Shown in pieces: positions 35,478 through 46,531 of a stretch of 64,000 nucleotides of DNA. Numbering within the stretch: position 1 is the first letter of the stretch; every line of letters begins with the position of its first letter. Position numbers and translations under genes: made by a program. Source of the stretch: Hirundichthys speculiger (lineage: Eukaryota; Chordata; Actinopteri; Beloniformes; Exocoetidae); NCBI GenBank assembly GCA_018398805.1, contig JAGFBZ010002112.1:62001-126000 (forward strand), read 5' to 3'. A model generated the notes under the pieces. That model saw only the letters and a program-made list of their open reading frames with translations. It made no database searches and was not told where the DNA came from.

Positions 35478-35645
35478 TAAACCAATCAGGCTAGCCTTGT
35501 GGGATGGATGATTTGTGTAAGACTGGGGACGTGTACCAATCATGTAAGAATATGTAAAATTGATTATACGTGTCATTGTAAGACCAATCAGAAAGTGTTA
35601 TGTAAATATGATTATGCACGCCCTACTGTGTGAAACCAATCAGAA
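35478..35645 (+). promoter_or_regulatory. Array of four CCAAT boxes
   Basis: ACCAATCAGG, ACCAATCATG, ACCAATCAGA and ACCAATCAGA occur at about 35482, 35536, 35582 and 35635. The surrounding sequence is a diverged tandem repeat (GTGTAAGAC, TATGTAAAAT/TATGTAAATA). Regularly spaced CCAAT boxes are typical of NF-Y-bound promoters and LTR U3 regions; function is inferred. Confidence 0.4.
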
Positions 35646-36375
35646 CCTGTGAATCCTGAATTAGCAAGGACTTTGGGAGGTTTTGAGAGAAATAGCGTTC
35701 ATCATCTTCGAAGGATGATCGGGTGGGACCAGGAGCTAACCACCACTAAGGGATTACTGGAAAATTTATTCTTCAAGACAAGAACAGAGAAAGAAGACGT
35801 TCGGTACTGAATAACCATTTTCCCAATTTTTGAGGAATATATTTGGAGCTTTTCAGATTTTCCCTAGCTCACTACAGGAGAGGAGAAGGAGCCGGATACC
35901 AGAGTTTCCAGGAGCACCCACCCTGTTATTGGAAGGACCTGCCTCGACGCTTCGCTTCACAGCCTTGGATAAGAGCAATCTGGCCACTTGCTCATAACAA
36001 ACCAGCCTGAATCCATTCAAATGAATAAATGAAATTGAAATCATAAGCCACAGCTCACACCAAACCAACTAGGGACGGGCATAATTAATCGATTAATCAA
36101 TGATTGATCATTAAGAATTTGGTCGAAGACATTCATTTTTGTCGATGAACCGAATGTTTTTTTTTCTTTTTTTTTTTTAAACAATCTGAATGTAGGTTGT
36201 CAGTGCATGTCCTCAAACACTGCGATGCATTTCTCTGTGCCACCGATATAAATTTGCCACCAGGGGGCAACATTTCACCATCACCCTACCCTGGCTGGAC
36301 TCAGTTGCTACATGCGAGCTTCTGTAGGTCCTCGCCTAATCATGAAGCGGTCGCGGTGAAGTGTGGCGTGGAACC

Positions 36376-36510
36376 ATTTTAGTTTAGAAAATGAGCAAGT
36401 GTACTGCAATCACTGCAATGCTAATTACAAATACAATTAATCGACAACGACAATGATGTATCACTTGAACAACGCGCATCCAAGCCTTGTAAAGGACGGT
36501 GGAGGCGGTT
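36376..36510 (+). pseudogene. BED-type zinc finger remnant of a hAT transposase
   Basis: The frame reads SLENEQVYCNHCNANYKYN, an in-frame stop (TAA), then STTTMMYHLNNAHPS. CxxC followed by HxxxxH in this spacing is the BED finger found at the N-terminus of many hAT transposases and ZBED proteins. The stop makes it non-functional. Confidence 0.65.
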
Positions 36511-36669
36511 CATCATCAGCCTAGCCTAGCCTAGCATAGCCTAGCCTCAACTCGGTGTTAGCACGGACCAGAAGGAGCTGCAGCGCACATCGAGCACACA
36601 ACAAGCGCATCTTTTTAAGAAACAAAAAGCCTGTAATACTGGCGCCTTGATATAAATTGTGGTTGTTAA

Positions 36670-37076
36670 AGGTGGGGTAGGTGTTGTTTGAAAAACGATT
36701 CCAGCAATCCAACTCAAGTGAGATTTTGAAAATATACACTCCCTCTCTCGTCCCAAAGGCTCCGCCTCCTCCTCTTCAGCCCACCCCTCGAAACCACGCC
36801 TTCACATGATTGACGACTACATGAACCACAGGGAGGGAGGGAGGGAGGGGTAGGAGTGCATTGATATTTGATGGACGTATTAGGCAGCCAATCAAAATAG
36901 TGATGGTCACTAATTTGATTGGTCAGAGTTTTTCTCTGATTATTCCCCTTTAGACCGGACCAAAACGTTTAGTTTTTTTTGCAAACATTTTATTTTAGTG
37001 GGTGCAATGGGAATGTGAAAAGGTTTTCAGGCAATATTGTAAAAAGTGTTGCAAAAAAACAACACCTACCCCACCT
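36670..37076. mobile_element. TTAA-flanked MITE (piggyBac or Kolobok type)
   Basis: The terminal inverted repeat AGGTGGGGTAGGTGTTG is perfect at both ends and flanked by TTAA on each side (36666-36669, 37077-37080), the target expected of piggyBac or Kolobok transposases. It has about 400 bp and no coding capacity. It includes a (GGGA)n stretch near 36830. Confidence 0.8.
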
Positions 37077-37199
37077 TTAAGTAGTCTCCTCGATATCTCA
37101 TGTTTTATTATTGTTTGTTTTTTTAAAGAAAAGAAACAGGAAATGTCACGTTATTGTCGACCACGAACATCAGGGCCACTGAACACATCTGGGCATGCG

Positions 37200-37288
37200 C
37201 GGGCCATAGCAACCAGGCCATAGCAACCAGGCCATAGCAACCAGGCCATAGCAACCAGGCCATAGCAACCAGGCCATAGCAACCAGGC
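37200..37288. repeat. 15-bp tandem repeat (six copies)
   Basis: The unit GGCCATAGCAACCA plus G is essentially perfect across all copies. Confidence 0.95.
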
Positions 37289-37760
37289 CAAAGGGGAAGA
37301 CAAACGTCATGCCGATATCGAGAATAATTGTGATAGTTTTCAATATAAAAATGTTAATGATTAATCGATTATTAATCATTAATTCTCCCAACGATCAACG
37401 AATAAATCTTCACCGAATGCCCATCCCTAAAACCAACCTGAATCAATTCAAATGAATGAGATTGGAATTACAAGCTACAGTTCTTCCAAACAGCCTGGAT
37501 TCCATGAAAATAACTGGAATTATAAACCACGGCCTGGATTAACACAGAAGGACGGAGTTGCCAGCTGTGGCTTTATTGTGGAGTATTAGAGTTTGTTTTC
37601 CAATGTTCAATCAATGTTTAATCAATGAAATGCTGTTGCTTAACCCTGCTAACCTGTTTAATAAATATAAAATTAACACAAGACGTAGTGGTTGATACTG
37701 AAACTGTCCCCACAAGTGTACACAGGTGTGCCTCTGCATAACAACACAGGTTCTGATTGG

Positions 37761-39945
37761 TTCCTCTAGCCCCCTTTTGTCACAGACCCTTGGGGCTTGT
37801 TGTCCAAGCCACTAAACTAACCCAGCCGGTAACAAGAGCCCAGATCATAAGGGGGGAGCTGCAGTTAACGAACTGATAACAGAACCTAAAGCCAGGCTAA
37901 TTCTTTAGGGTAGTTATCAGAGTAGGCAGGGTAGACATTTGAACGGACTGCTGCAGTGAGAGCTAGGTGAATATTCCCCGACACCAGCTTAAACAAAGTT
38001 AAGGAATCCTAGCGAGGTGAACCCCCCCAGGCCACAACTTTGGATCCGATGGATGGAGAACTGGTCCCAGTGACAGACTCTGCTGGTCAGAGACTGAAAC
38101 CATCACCTGGGGGATCTAACAGTTGATTTTTAGAACCACAAAGAAGAAAGTAAAAGTTATGTGTTATCAGATGGCTCATAGTCTTGAATGGCATGGATGT
38201 CCTTTAGCTAATAATTCTATTCAGGAGTAGTCCACTTAAGATAGAAATTGGATAACAATTTTACCTGTTTTATATCCAGACCAACATCTAACTACTTTAA
38301 CATTTTAACATTTCTTCCTCTTCGTTGAAACTCAGCACCAGTAAAACATTGGCCATTTAAGCAACAGTTCTTATTGTAAGCCTCTAAAAACTTAAAACAC
38401 AGAGGAATGGTGTGACAGTGACGCTCAGAAGAATTACGGTAGGATTTTGAAGAGCTGGCTGGCTGTTATGTTACTTCAGTGTTCCTATTTGATTCACTGG
38501 CTAAACTGTAAGACTGTGCCTTTAACAGGAAACAGTATTAACTATCTGTGGTCTAAGTGGGTGTGAGAAAGTCTAGGGAGTAGAAAAATACTGGCAGTGA
38601 AAATTGTTTTTGTTTTTTTTTTAAATCAGTTTTTTTTTGTGTGATGAAATAGATGAAAACTTCCTGGAAGCAGCTCAGAAAACCAGATAACCGGGACAGC
38701 TCAGCCAACAGGAATTATAAATTGTCCAGTGATATAAGTGAAATGCTAAATTCTCAAACGGCTTATAGATTAATGTAAATGTATTTCACATCTTAGAAAT
38801 AGTTTCCTGATTGAGTAGTGGAGGTTCTGAAGTATCACAAAAGGCTAGCACATGTTGATGTTGATCAATGATAAAAATAAAAAAATGTCCAGTAATTAGC
38901 ATCAACGGCCTGCAGCCCACACACAACTGACATTTAAATAAAGGAAGCTGATAAACAACCTCAATCATTTGTTCAATGAACAGGATCATTTTTCCAAAAG
39001 GACATTGAGATGATTTTTTTCATCTTCTGAAGACGTCCCACATTCGTCTAACATTCACTCGTTACTTTCTTGAGTGTGAATGACATAGACAACACTTTCA
39101 ATCAGAGACTCCTACTTTCCTCTGTAATAATACCCTGATTGCATCCCATTGATTTCCCTGAGCTGGCTATTGATCGTGTTGACCTCTCATGCCTACTGTC
39201 ATGAATGAGACTCTCCAGCTGGATCCAGCTTGGTGTCACACTGATGAAATGATGGATTGGTTTCAAAGTGGAACCACCTCGTGATTGTGCTGCATTCAGG
39301 CCACGGCTGAATCTTATTAAAGCTGCATTTAAGTTGTCATAATAAACCATGTCTTCTTTCAGGCTGTCGTAAATGCGCCTGATGTCGACACATCTCTGCT
39401 GAGTTTAACTCTTGTGAACAGGAAAATGTGTTTTTACCCTTGTAAACTCTCCTGTTCATATATAAACACAGCTGTTGTGGTCTAATGTGGATGAAGAAAC
39501 GATGATGCCGTTGCACAGGTGATCCAGGTGCGTAGTGCTCCGCTGTAGAAATGACTATGCTGTGATATTTTGTACGAGTGTGGATACTAAAGCATTTTTA
39601 CTACACTGTTTGTCTCCTGCTCAGTAAGTCTTTTTTTAACTCTTGAGTTTTTTAGCTGCCTCTGCCATGACGTCTACTGTAGCTGAGCGTTACTTTCATC
39701 TGTGATGATGTTTGACGCGCTGCTGGACACTAATGTGCATTTGTCAAAAGAGACAACCAGGGCGGGAGTCCAATGTTACTCTGGTAGGAGACAATACTTC
39801 CTAAAAGAAATTAAACATTCCTTCAAATGAAATTGAAATTGATATTTTAACATGAAAAACACTTTGTGTTGCTTTAAATCTGGACTTTAGCTCCACAACA
39901 GCTGAAATCAAGGACAACAGGTTCAGTAAAGTTTGTTTTTCATAC
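37761..39945. other. Intronic sequence, no gene recognised
   Basis: About 2.2 kb of unique-looking sequence with no supported gene, transposon end or tandem array. Confidence 0.45.
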
Positions 39946-39947
39946 TA

Positions 39948-40313
39948 CAGTCATGGAAAAAATGATAAGACCACGATTTTGTCTTCACTTTCTTGTTCAT
40001 TTTAATACCTGGTACCACTAAACGTCATCATGTGACTAAAACAGACAGAAAAGAAAACACTGAATGCATAAAAGCAGTGTTTTTGGCAGTACAACGCCAT
40101 AGCTATTGATGTAAAAACTTAAGTGATTTAGGTTATAATCAAGAAAACCATGGAAAATGGTAAGATATCAGCTCTTAAATAAAACTCTTATGAGCAATCT
40201 TTGTGGTTATCGTTATGTTTGTCCAAACAAATGTACCTTTAATTGTACCAGGCATTAAAATGAACAAGAAACTGAAGAAAACAAGGGTGGTCTAATCATT
40301 TTTTCCATGACTG
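39948..40313. mobile_element. Tc1/mariner MITE (366 bp)
   Basis: CAGTCATGGAAAAAATGAT at the left is matched by the inverted end ATCATTTTTTCCATGACTG, flanked by TA (39946-39947, 40314-40315). The next bases, AAGACCACGATTTTGTCTTC against the inverted right arm, extend the repeat. No transposase is present. Confidence 0.85.
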
Positions 40314-40320
40314 TATGTGT

Positions 40321-41054
40321 TAGGGATGCGCGTGATTAGTCGTCTAAACGATTAAATGTCCGCTCACTTTCTAGTCGGCACCAAAAATATTAGTCGTTTA
40401 AACCAATTAGTGTTTTATTCATGTACAAGGCCGCTTAACTGTCAACGCCACTAGTCGGGGCTACAGAGCCGTCAGACAGCAGTCCTTCTCCCCGCGGAAA
40501 TGATCGAGTAGACTGGAGTTTTAAAACGGCACGGTGGGAAGATAGTCTCGCTAAACCAGCGCGGTTTGGCGGTACTTTAATCTAGAAAATGAAAACAAGG
40601 TAGTATGTAGACTGTGTCAGAAACAACTGGAATACAATCACTCGACTGGAGCAATGAGCAACCACATTCAACTCAAGCATTTGGATGTTAATCTGCACGA
40701 GACGACGGCTGCTGATGCTAGCGGTGCTGATGCTAGCAGTGCTGATGCTAGCGGTGCTAGCCACACTCAGGCCGATTTGACATTGTTTACCCGGAGACGT
40801 GTTCTCCCGTCCGGTCTGAGAGGATAACGCAGCTCATCACGATAATGACTTCGCAAGATATGCTTCCACTTAACTTTGTGGAAGCTAAAGGCTTCAGGAA
40901 GCTAACGGAATATGTTGAGCCCGAATACACCGTACCGGGACGCAAACTGATAACTTCCAGGCTGGAGCGCATCTTTTTTTTAGACTAGGCAACTAGTCTT
41001 AATTAAAATTTTTGTTTAGTCGAAAGGGGAAATTAGTCGCCAGGAACATCCCTA
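40321..41054 (+). mobile_element. hAT element with BED finger and partial transposase, copy 1
   Basis: The ends are TAGGGATGCGCGTGATTAG and a right end reading GTCGCCAGGAACATCCCTA. The 8-bp duplications GTATGTGT (40313-40320) and CTATGTGT (41055-41062) differ at one base. It inserted beside the Tc1 MITE, so its duplication overlaps that element's TA. A 5'-truncated longer copy is at 56848-57866. Confidence 0.85.
40561..40975 (+). pseudogene. hAT (ZBED-type) transposase N-terminal remnant
   Basis: An 89-codon open stretch (40561-40827) encodes a BED finger: AVWRYFNLENENKVVC, CRLC, then STGAMSNHIQLKH, with CxxC and HxxxxH ligands intact. It is followed by three ADAS(G/S) repeats. After a deletion junction and frameshift near 40820, transposase sequence resumes: ITQLITIMTSQD, then FVEAKGFRKLTEYVEPEY and PGRKLITSRLE, a typical hAT segment between the finger and catalytic core. 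The RNase-H-like core and dimerisation region are missing. Confidence 0.75.
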
Positions 41055-41062
41055 CTATGTGT

Positions 41063-41465
41063 TATTTCTTGGTAATATTGCATAACACAGGACTGGCAAA
41101 TCAGAGAAGAACATGTTCTGATCCAGAATATGTTCTGAGCCAGAACATGTTCTGATCCAGAACAAACTATGAAGAGAATCAGTCCATTTATGTCACTGTT
41201 TCCAGATGAGTCCGTCCACATTACTGTACAACGCTACAGCTGCATCTACAAACTTAAAAAATGTTCTGCTTCTGAGCGTCAAAACTGCAGATGCCAGACA
41301 CAACTGTAAAAAAAAAAATGTTTAAAGGTTAAAATGACAGTGAAACTAGTGAGAATATAAACTGAGATAAAGAAAGTAAAAGGCTGCAGCTGTAACAGTT
41401 TTAAAGGTTTAGTAGAATTGTGCCTGTTAAAAACTGGACTTTTTCTGGATGTGTAAGTACTCCAC
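41063..41465. other. Intronic sequence with AGAACATGTTCTGA repeats
   Basis: Between 41105 and 41162, GAACATGTTCTGATCCAGAA occurs twice, with an intermediate GAATATGTTCTGA. Otherwise no feature is recognised. Confidence 0.6.
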
Positions 41466-41466
41466 C

Positions 41467-41468
<2 letters not shown>

Positions 41469-41533
<65 letters not shown>
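41469..41533. repeat. (CT)n-(CA)n compound microsatellite
   Basis: A TC run of about 32 bp is followed directly by an AC run of about 30 bp. Confidence 0.97.
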
Positions 41534-41535
<2 letters not shown>

Positions 41536-41784
41536 ACACACACACTCACAGACTCACAACAGTGTTTGCGCCAGAGGGCTGTTGTTGCCTTGCCGAGCTC
41601 AAACGGTGTCATTTACATGGTGTCAGACCAGGACTAATGACTCTTAATTAATTATGGTCTTAACAAGAATCCTTCACCAATAAAGTACTGGTGTTTATGT
41701 CATGAAATAAGACTAAGTACAGAGAGAAAAACATGTGAAATAAATGTAAATACATGCAGCATCCTGATTAGCAGCTCACATATA

Positions 41785-41875
41785 TATTAATAATAATAAT
41801 AATAATAATAATAATGGGGCGTGAATGGACACAAGAGGCCTTTATTGTTCTGTGTGGCCCTGCCATGTCGTTAAA

Positions 41876-41910
<35 letters not shown>
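41785..41910. repeat. (AAT)n tract and 35-bp poly-G run
   Basis: (TAA)n at 41790-41813 and an uninterrupted G run at about 41875-41910. Such a long pure run may be an assembly-sensitive site. Confidence 0.9.
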
Positions 41911-41916
<6 letters not shown>

Positions 41917-42196
41917 CTCGTCCTCTCACCACCTGTTGTTAACGCTGCCCCCCCCTCTGGACCACCCCCACCCCCACCCCCACCCCTCATCCTTCTGCTT
42001 TTGTCCTTCATGATACACACCAACCAACACCCCCGGTGGTCCCACTCATCTTTACTGGGGTCTGATTAATTCCTGGATGTCCTCTGGAGGAAGGACGACC
42101 CGGCGTCTGGGTCCAGGACCAGCAGACGACCCGGTCAGACACACGGGGTTAAACTGGTCCGACCATCTGATCCCCTTTTAAAAGGCAAAATGACCA

Positions 42197-42866
42197 CAGG
42201 CTCAGTCCCTGACCAGACCAGGACCTGCAGTCCCCGACCAGACCAGGACCAGCAGTCCCCGATGAGACCGGGACCTGCAGTCCCCGACCAGACCGGGACC
42301 TGCAGTCCCCGACCAGACCAGGACCAGCAGTCCCCGATGAGACCAGGACCTTCAGTCCCTAACCAGACCAGGACCTGCAGTCCCCGATGAGACCAGGACC
42401 TGCAGTCCCCGACCAGACCAGGACCAGCAGTCCCCGATGAGACCAGGACCTGCAGTCCCCGACCAGACCAGGACCTGCAGTCCCCGACCAGACCAGGACC
42501 TTCAGTCCCCGACCAGACCAGGACCTGCAGTCCCCGATGAGACCAGGACCTTCAGTCCCCGACCAGACCAGGACCTGCAGTCCCCGACCAGACCAGGACC
42601 TTCAGTCCCCGACCAGACCAGGACCTGCAGTCCCCGACCAGACCAGGACCTGCAGTCCCCGACCAGACCAGGACCTGCAGTCCCCGACCAGACCGGGACC
42701 TTCAGTCCCCGACCAGACCAGGACCTGCAGTCCCCGACCAGACCAGGGACCTGCAGTCCCGACCAGACCAGGACCTGCAGTCCCCGACCAGACCGGGACC
42801 TTCAGTCCCCGACCCCAGACCCCGACCAGGGACCTGCAGTCCCCGACCAGACCAGGACCTGCCAGT
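42197..42866. repeat. 25-bp minisatellite (about 26 copies)
   Basis: The unit is CCCCGACCAGACCAGGACCT plus GCAGT, with GATGAGACC and TTCAGT variants. Open frames of PDQTRTCSPR repeats are artefacts. Many units contain CTGCAG. Confidence 0.95.
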
Positions 42867-43286
42867 TGAGACCCTTGAAAACTGTAAAACCTTTGCAATG
42901 CTTCCGCCTGACATCCACATTACACTAGTGAATTTCAGCCTCAAAAGGCTCGATTTAGAGCATTAAGTAAGTAACACTCACTAGGGCTGGGCGATTTTAT
43001 CGATTCTGCGATATATATCAATATTTTATTTCGCCAGAGAGTATCGATTTTTTAGCCGCGGGTATTCTAAGCTCCCTTCAAAAGCCCCGTGTCCCGCATG
43101 GGTGCTCTTCCTGTAAAGTGCAGTTAGAGCCATTAAGTCCTCCAGCCACTAGTGTCGCTGTAGAGCATTTCTAACAGGTTATCCAGAAGCTTCTTTCTCT
43201 TCCAGCTACAGCTGAGCCAGTCAGGAGGATGGCGGCGAGTATAAACGCAGCGCCTGCGTGATTAAAAGCAGATGTGTGAGAGCAGT

Positions 43287-43443
43287 TCGGGTTTAAAAAG
43301 AAAAAGGAAAGCGAAGATTTAGACAAAAGTATGGCGGTTTGTAAGCTGTGTCACACAAACGTGAAGTACTCTGGAAATACCACCAACCTGGGAGCCCACC
43401 TGAAACATCACCACCCAGACAAGCTAATGCTAACTGAGAGCTA
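43287..43443 (+). pseudogene. BED-type zinc finger remnant
   Basis: The frame reads FGFKKKKESEDLDKS, then MAVCKLCHTNVKYSGN and TTNLGAHLKHHHPDK, ending at a stop after LMLTES. CxxC...HLKHHH has BED spacing with the conserved aromatic FGF lead-in. Only the first ~45 residues of a hAT transposase remain. Confidence 0.7.
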
Positions 43444-43639
43444 GCCAAACTTTATTTGTCAGGATTTGAGACCGTATTCAGTGGTGAAAACGCTGGCTTT
43501 AAGGGCTGTGTTTACTCTCACAACAACGTGTCGCAGTTATCTTGTCGCCGGTACGCCGCAGTTATTTTTGATATATGTTAATGTTGAAGCGCGTCTGCGC
43601 TGTTATTCAACGCCACAACGGAGAGGGACAATCACGAAC

Positions 43640-43815
43640 TAGCTAAACTTACTAAACGTATCTCTTGTGTTTTTCCACTTCCTCACCGTCTCGGCCGTAT
43701 CCAGACCCACATTCATCGCTATCTCCCTCCATGAATTACTAGAATATGTGCTGTCTTTGTAGTTTCAGAACCAGAATCATACAGATGTGGGTACTTCCTC
43801 ATTTCTTTGATGACG
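43640..43815 (-). pseudogene. MADF domain remnant, second copy
   Basis: The minus strand reads KEMRKYPHLYDS and, in another frame, NYKDSTYSSNSW.EIAM then TAETVRKWKNTRDTFSK. The frame break is at the same place as in the copy at 2293-2470, so both descend from an already broken ancestor. Confidence 0.6.
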
Positions 43816-44073
43816 TGGATGTAGAATTGACCAATCAGAGGCCTCCTTTCTCTCCTCTCTGTCTGCAGTCACCTCCCTTTCAGTTCACTTAATTCAAACA
43901 AATTGGAACACTCACAAGATGTCACCAAAATCACTTTGTCCTGTTAAAATCTTTCAGAAAATGATGTAAATGTATTGTTAGAAAAATATCGATATAATAT
44001 CGTATCGTGAGCCAGATGTATCATATCGTATCGTATCGTGAGATTAGTGTAACGCTACAGCCCTAACACTCAC

Positions 44074-45290
44074 TACACGCTGCTTCTTATTACCTGCAGG
44101 AAGCTCGTCCTGGTGGACGGCTTGTTGTGACGTCGTGTGAATACAGTTAATTATGAAAAGCTAATTCAAAGAGAACTCTTGTCTACTACTCGTATGTCCA
44201 CCAAGACCTAAAAGATAATCTGCATCTGTGTGGATAAAATAACCCTGAATAATTCAAATTAAATGATGCAGTTTATATCTGCTGAGCTTCTGTTTGTCCC
44301 AGACAGAGACATTTGGTCCTTAATGGGTCACAAGACAAAAGAGAAAAACAGTTTTACTCCAAACAGCTTCCTGGATCAATGAAAGAAGGCCAGCAGCTCA
44401 AAAAGGCTCGTTATGTTAATGTTAATGTTAATTATTACTAACACTTATTCAGTTTATGCTAATCACCACCACAGAAACTTCTGTCAGCATCATCACTGTT
44501 ATCACACGTTGAATCCAGTGAGTTTGTCCTGCAGTAATTATTCAGTTGGACAACTTTACGCCAACAGCTGTTTCCTGTCTGACGGTCTGAGCTCACCTGC
44601 TGAAGTAATTCAGGTGTGAACGGAGGCTGACTGCAGGTGAACACCCACAGACATGTGACGGTCACATGACCTGGAGAGCTCCCATCACAACCAGTATGTC
44701 TGGACGTCACTGGAGTTAAGCTCCTGGTCAGAGTGGGGGTGGAGTCCATCCAACCATACCTGTCCCACCTCAACACCTGTCTAACCCCCAAATCCTTTCC
44801 TCTAATTCAAATCCATAAACCCTGAAATCAGTTTCTTTCTGCAGAGCAGTTGCACGGACTGCAGCCAGTGTGACAGGTGTGTGTGTGACAGGTGTGTGTG
44901 TGACAGGTGTGTGTGTGACAGGTGTGTGTCTCCATATGAGTGTGTTTGTGCAAGAGGCGATTTCCCTAAATGAAAAGTAAAAGGATGACCAAGCAATGTT
45001 CAGCTGTTTCTACTCCCCCACCCCACCCCCGACACACACACACACACACACCTACACACACACACACACACACCTACACACACACACACCTGGGTGTACT
45101 GGAGGGTAAAAGCTCCTAAAGATTACTAGTCAGTTATATTCGAATTGCTTTCAACTCCCCCCAACATCAGTATAGGGGATGAAAGAGGAAAATAATTAAA
45201 TTAATTAAAGCTACAAGCAGCGTTTATCAGCCCCCCTCCCCCCAGGTGTCCAACACCTTCCCAAGCCAGTCGGGAATCAAGACAATACAG
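44074..45290. other. Intronic sequence with short tandem repeats
   Basis: No gene recognised. It contains a (GTTAAT)n stretch near 44413, four copies of a 17-bp GTGTGTGTGACAGGTGT repeat (44870-44930) and (CA)n tracts with CCTACA interruptions (45027-45090). Confidence 0.6.
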
Positions 45291-45299
45291 TGATAATTC

Positions 45300-45599
45300 C
45301 ATTTGGTTATAAAATAAAATAACCAAACAGGCCACGGGACTGAATTTGTTTTTAATATTTTATTGTCTGGTTTACGTGACCCTGAAATGTCTTTGTTTTA
45401 AATTCAAGGAACAGACTTCCTGTTGTCATTACACATCTGAGCCACTAGATGGAGCTGCACTGCAGTAACCAGCTAGAGAACAGACTTTTCAAAACAAAAG
45501 CATGTGAGCAACATCCGTTAACGCGTGATAAAATAAATGTCAGCGTTAATAAATCAATGCGTTAACGTGATAATAACGCGTTAACGTGCCCAGCCCTAG
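45300..45599 (-). mobile_element. hAT fragment (one end), relative of 10465-11613
   Basis: The right end GTTAACGTGCCCAGCCCTA and the GTTAACGCG-rich arm are the reverse complement of the left end of the 10465 element. Similarity runs through CACTAGATGGAGCTGCAC to about 45300. The other end is missing. Confidence 0.7.
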
Positions 45600-45621
45600 T
45601 TTTAATGTTTTCCACCTCATT

Positions 45622-45858
45622 TTACCAATTCCTTGTTGGGTTTGCAGTTTTGCTAGCAATTACATCAGCCTCTGTTGCGCGCTCTTTATCAGACACATTT
45701 CTGTATTTTTCCTCATGCTTGGTCGTGTAGTGGCGACTCAGATTATATTCTTTAAACACAGCGACCTGTGTAGCACAAATCAGGCCCACGGCTTTACCTT
45801 TAATTTCTGTAAAGAAATACCTGCCGGTCCATGTCTTGTTGAAAACACGGCACTTTTC
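45622..45858 (-). pseudogene. hAT-Charlie-type BED finger fragment (79 codons)
   Basis: The minus-strand frame is open and reads EKCRVFNKTWTGRYFFTEI, then KGKAVGLICATQVAVFKEY and NLSRHYTTKHEEKYRNVSDK. This resembles the N-terminal finger of Charlie-type hAT transposases and of host genes derived from them (GTF2IRD2/FAM200-like). The first zinc cysteine, expected where GLIC begins, is glycine, so zinc binding is probably lost. It ends at a stop after TRNW. Confidence 0.65.
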
Positions 45859-45989
45859 TTAGCGTCAGCACACATTTTGAGGGCGGCATCACTTAGCGCT
45901 GTTTACCTTCATGCACAGCTCACATGCACGTACGCCACACGGAAGTACTACGCCTTTCAAAATAAAAGCAGCACAGTTGTATTGCACGC

Positions 45990-46531
45990 ACAACATAGAT
46001 TTTAGACATAGATCATCTGCCCTTAAGAGAATAAAAACGTATGACAGTAATACAGTGATGCATAATCGACAGGTAGAGCCGGTTGTGCACGTCCACATGT
46101 GACCGGGTGGACGCGCAATTATGCAATTTGGACGCGCAGACATGCGGGTTGCGCTTTCCGCAAACCAAGTATCTTGCGATCACGGGTTGGTCCCGCAACC
46201 CGCAACCCGTGATCGCAAGATACCGAGTTTGTAGAAAGCACAAATGACACGCCGATTGCCGCGCCTAGAATGTGAGTAACGGAGTCGGCAACGCAGGTAG
46301 CGGCTTTAGGGAAGCAGAAGATTGCATTAGCGGTTAGCGGAGGTTCCTAAACCCGCAATTTTCTTCTATTTATTTGAGTGATTTATTTATGTGTGTATTT
46401 ATATGTGTGCCTGCCGGGAGTCGTGCAAAATTTCGTTATGCCTGCATAATGACAATAAAGAGACTTGAATCTTGAATCTTGAATCTTGAATTTGCGGTTA
46501 GCGGGTAGCGGGAGGTGTACGATCGGAGCCC
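45990..46531 (+). mobile_element. Harbinger-family partial copy with retroposon insert
   Basis: Matches 23280-23704 (GCCCTTAAGAGAATAA, then GTATGACAGTAATACAGTGA, the palindrome at 46160-46215 and the right end GGAGGTGTACGATCGGAGCC). A retroposon tail (AAAATTTCGTTATGCCTGCA, then ACAATAAAGAGACTTGAATC with CTTGAAT repeats) is inserted at about 46365-46492. The left end is not found. Confidence 0.65.

Larger units (their letters stand above)
36070..37429. mobile_element. hAT element (1.36 kb) with BED-finger relic and nested MITE
   Basis: The ends are TAGGGACGGGCAT and ATGCCCATCCCTA with perfect 8-bp duplications AAACCAAC (36062-36069, 37430-37437). ATTAATCGATTAAT-type words flank both ends. It contains a decayed BED zinc finger (36376-36510), a TTAA-flanked MITE (36670-37076) and a 15-bp minisatellite (37200-37288). 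Confidence 0.85.
35380..37760 (+). mobile_element. Possible solo LTR interrupted by a hAT element
   Basis: Four CCAAT boxes spaced about 50 bp apart (35480-35640), three diverged ~70-bp repeats with CTGAATC.ATTCAAATGAAT (about 36000-36065 and 37430-37530), and an AATAAA word near 37660 form an LTR-like order. Neither end nor a target duplication was defined, so this is tentative. It could instead be unrelated tandem sequence. Confidence 0.25.
42982..44065 (+). mobile_element. hAT element with BED finger and MADF module
   Basis: The ends are TAGGGCTGGGCGAT and GCTACAGCCCTA with perfect 8-bp duplications ACACTCAC (42974-42981, 44066-44073). Sub-terminal repeats include ATCGTATCGT-type words. 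It carries a BED finger relic on plus (about 43287-43443) and, on minus, the same broken MADF module as the 2125-2744 element (about 43480-43860). Confidence 0.85.

Noticed and set aside
41875..41910. Poly-G run as a functional G-quadruplex
   Set aside because: A pure homopolymer of this length is more likely a mutation- and sequencing-prone tract; no conservation evidence is available.
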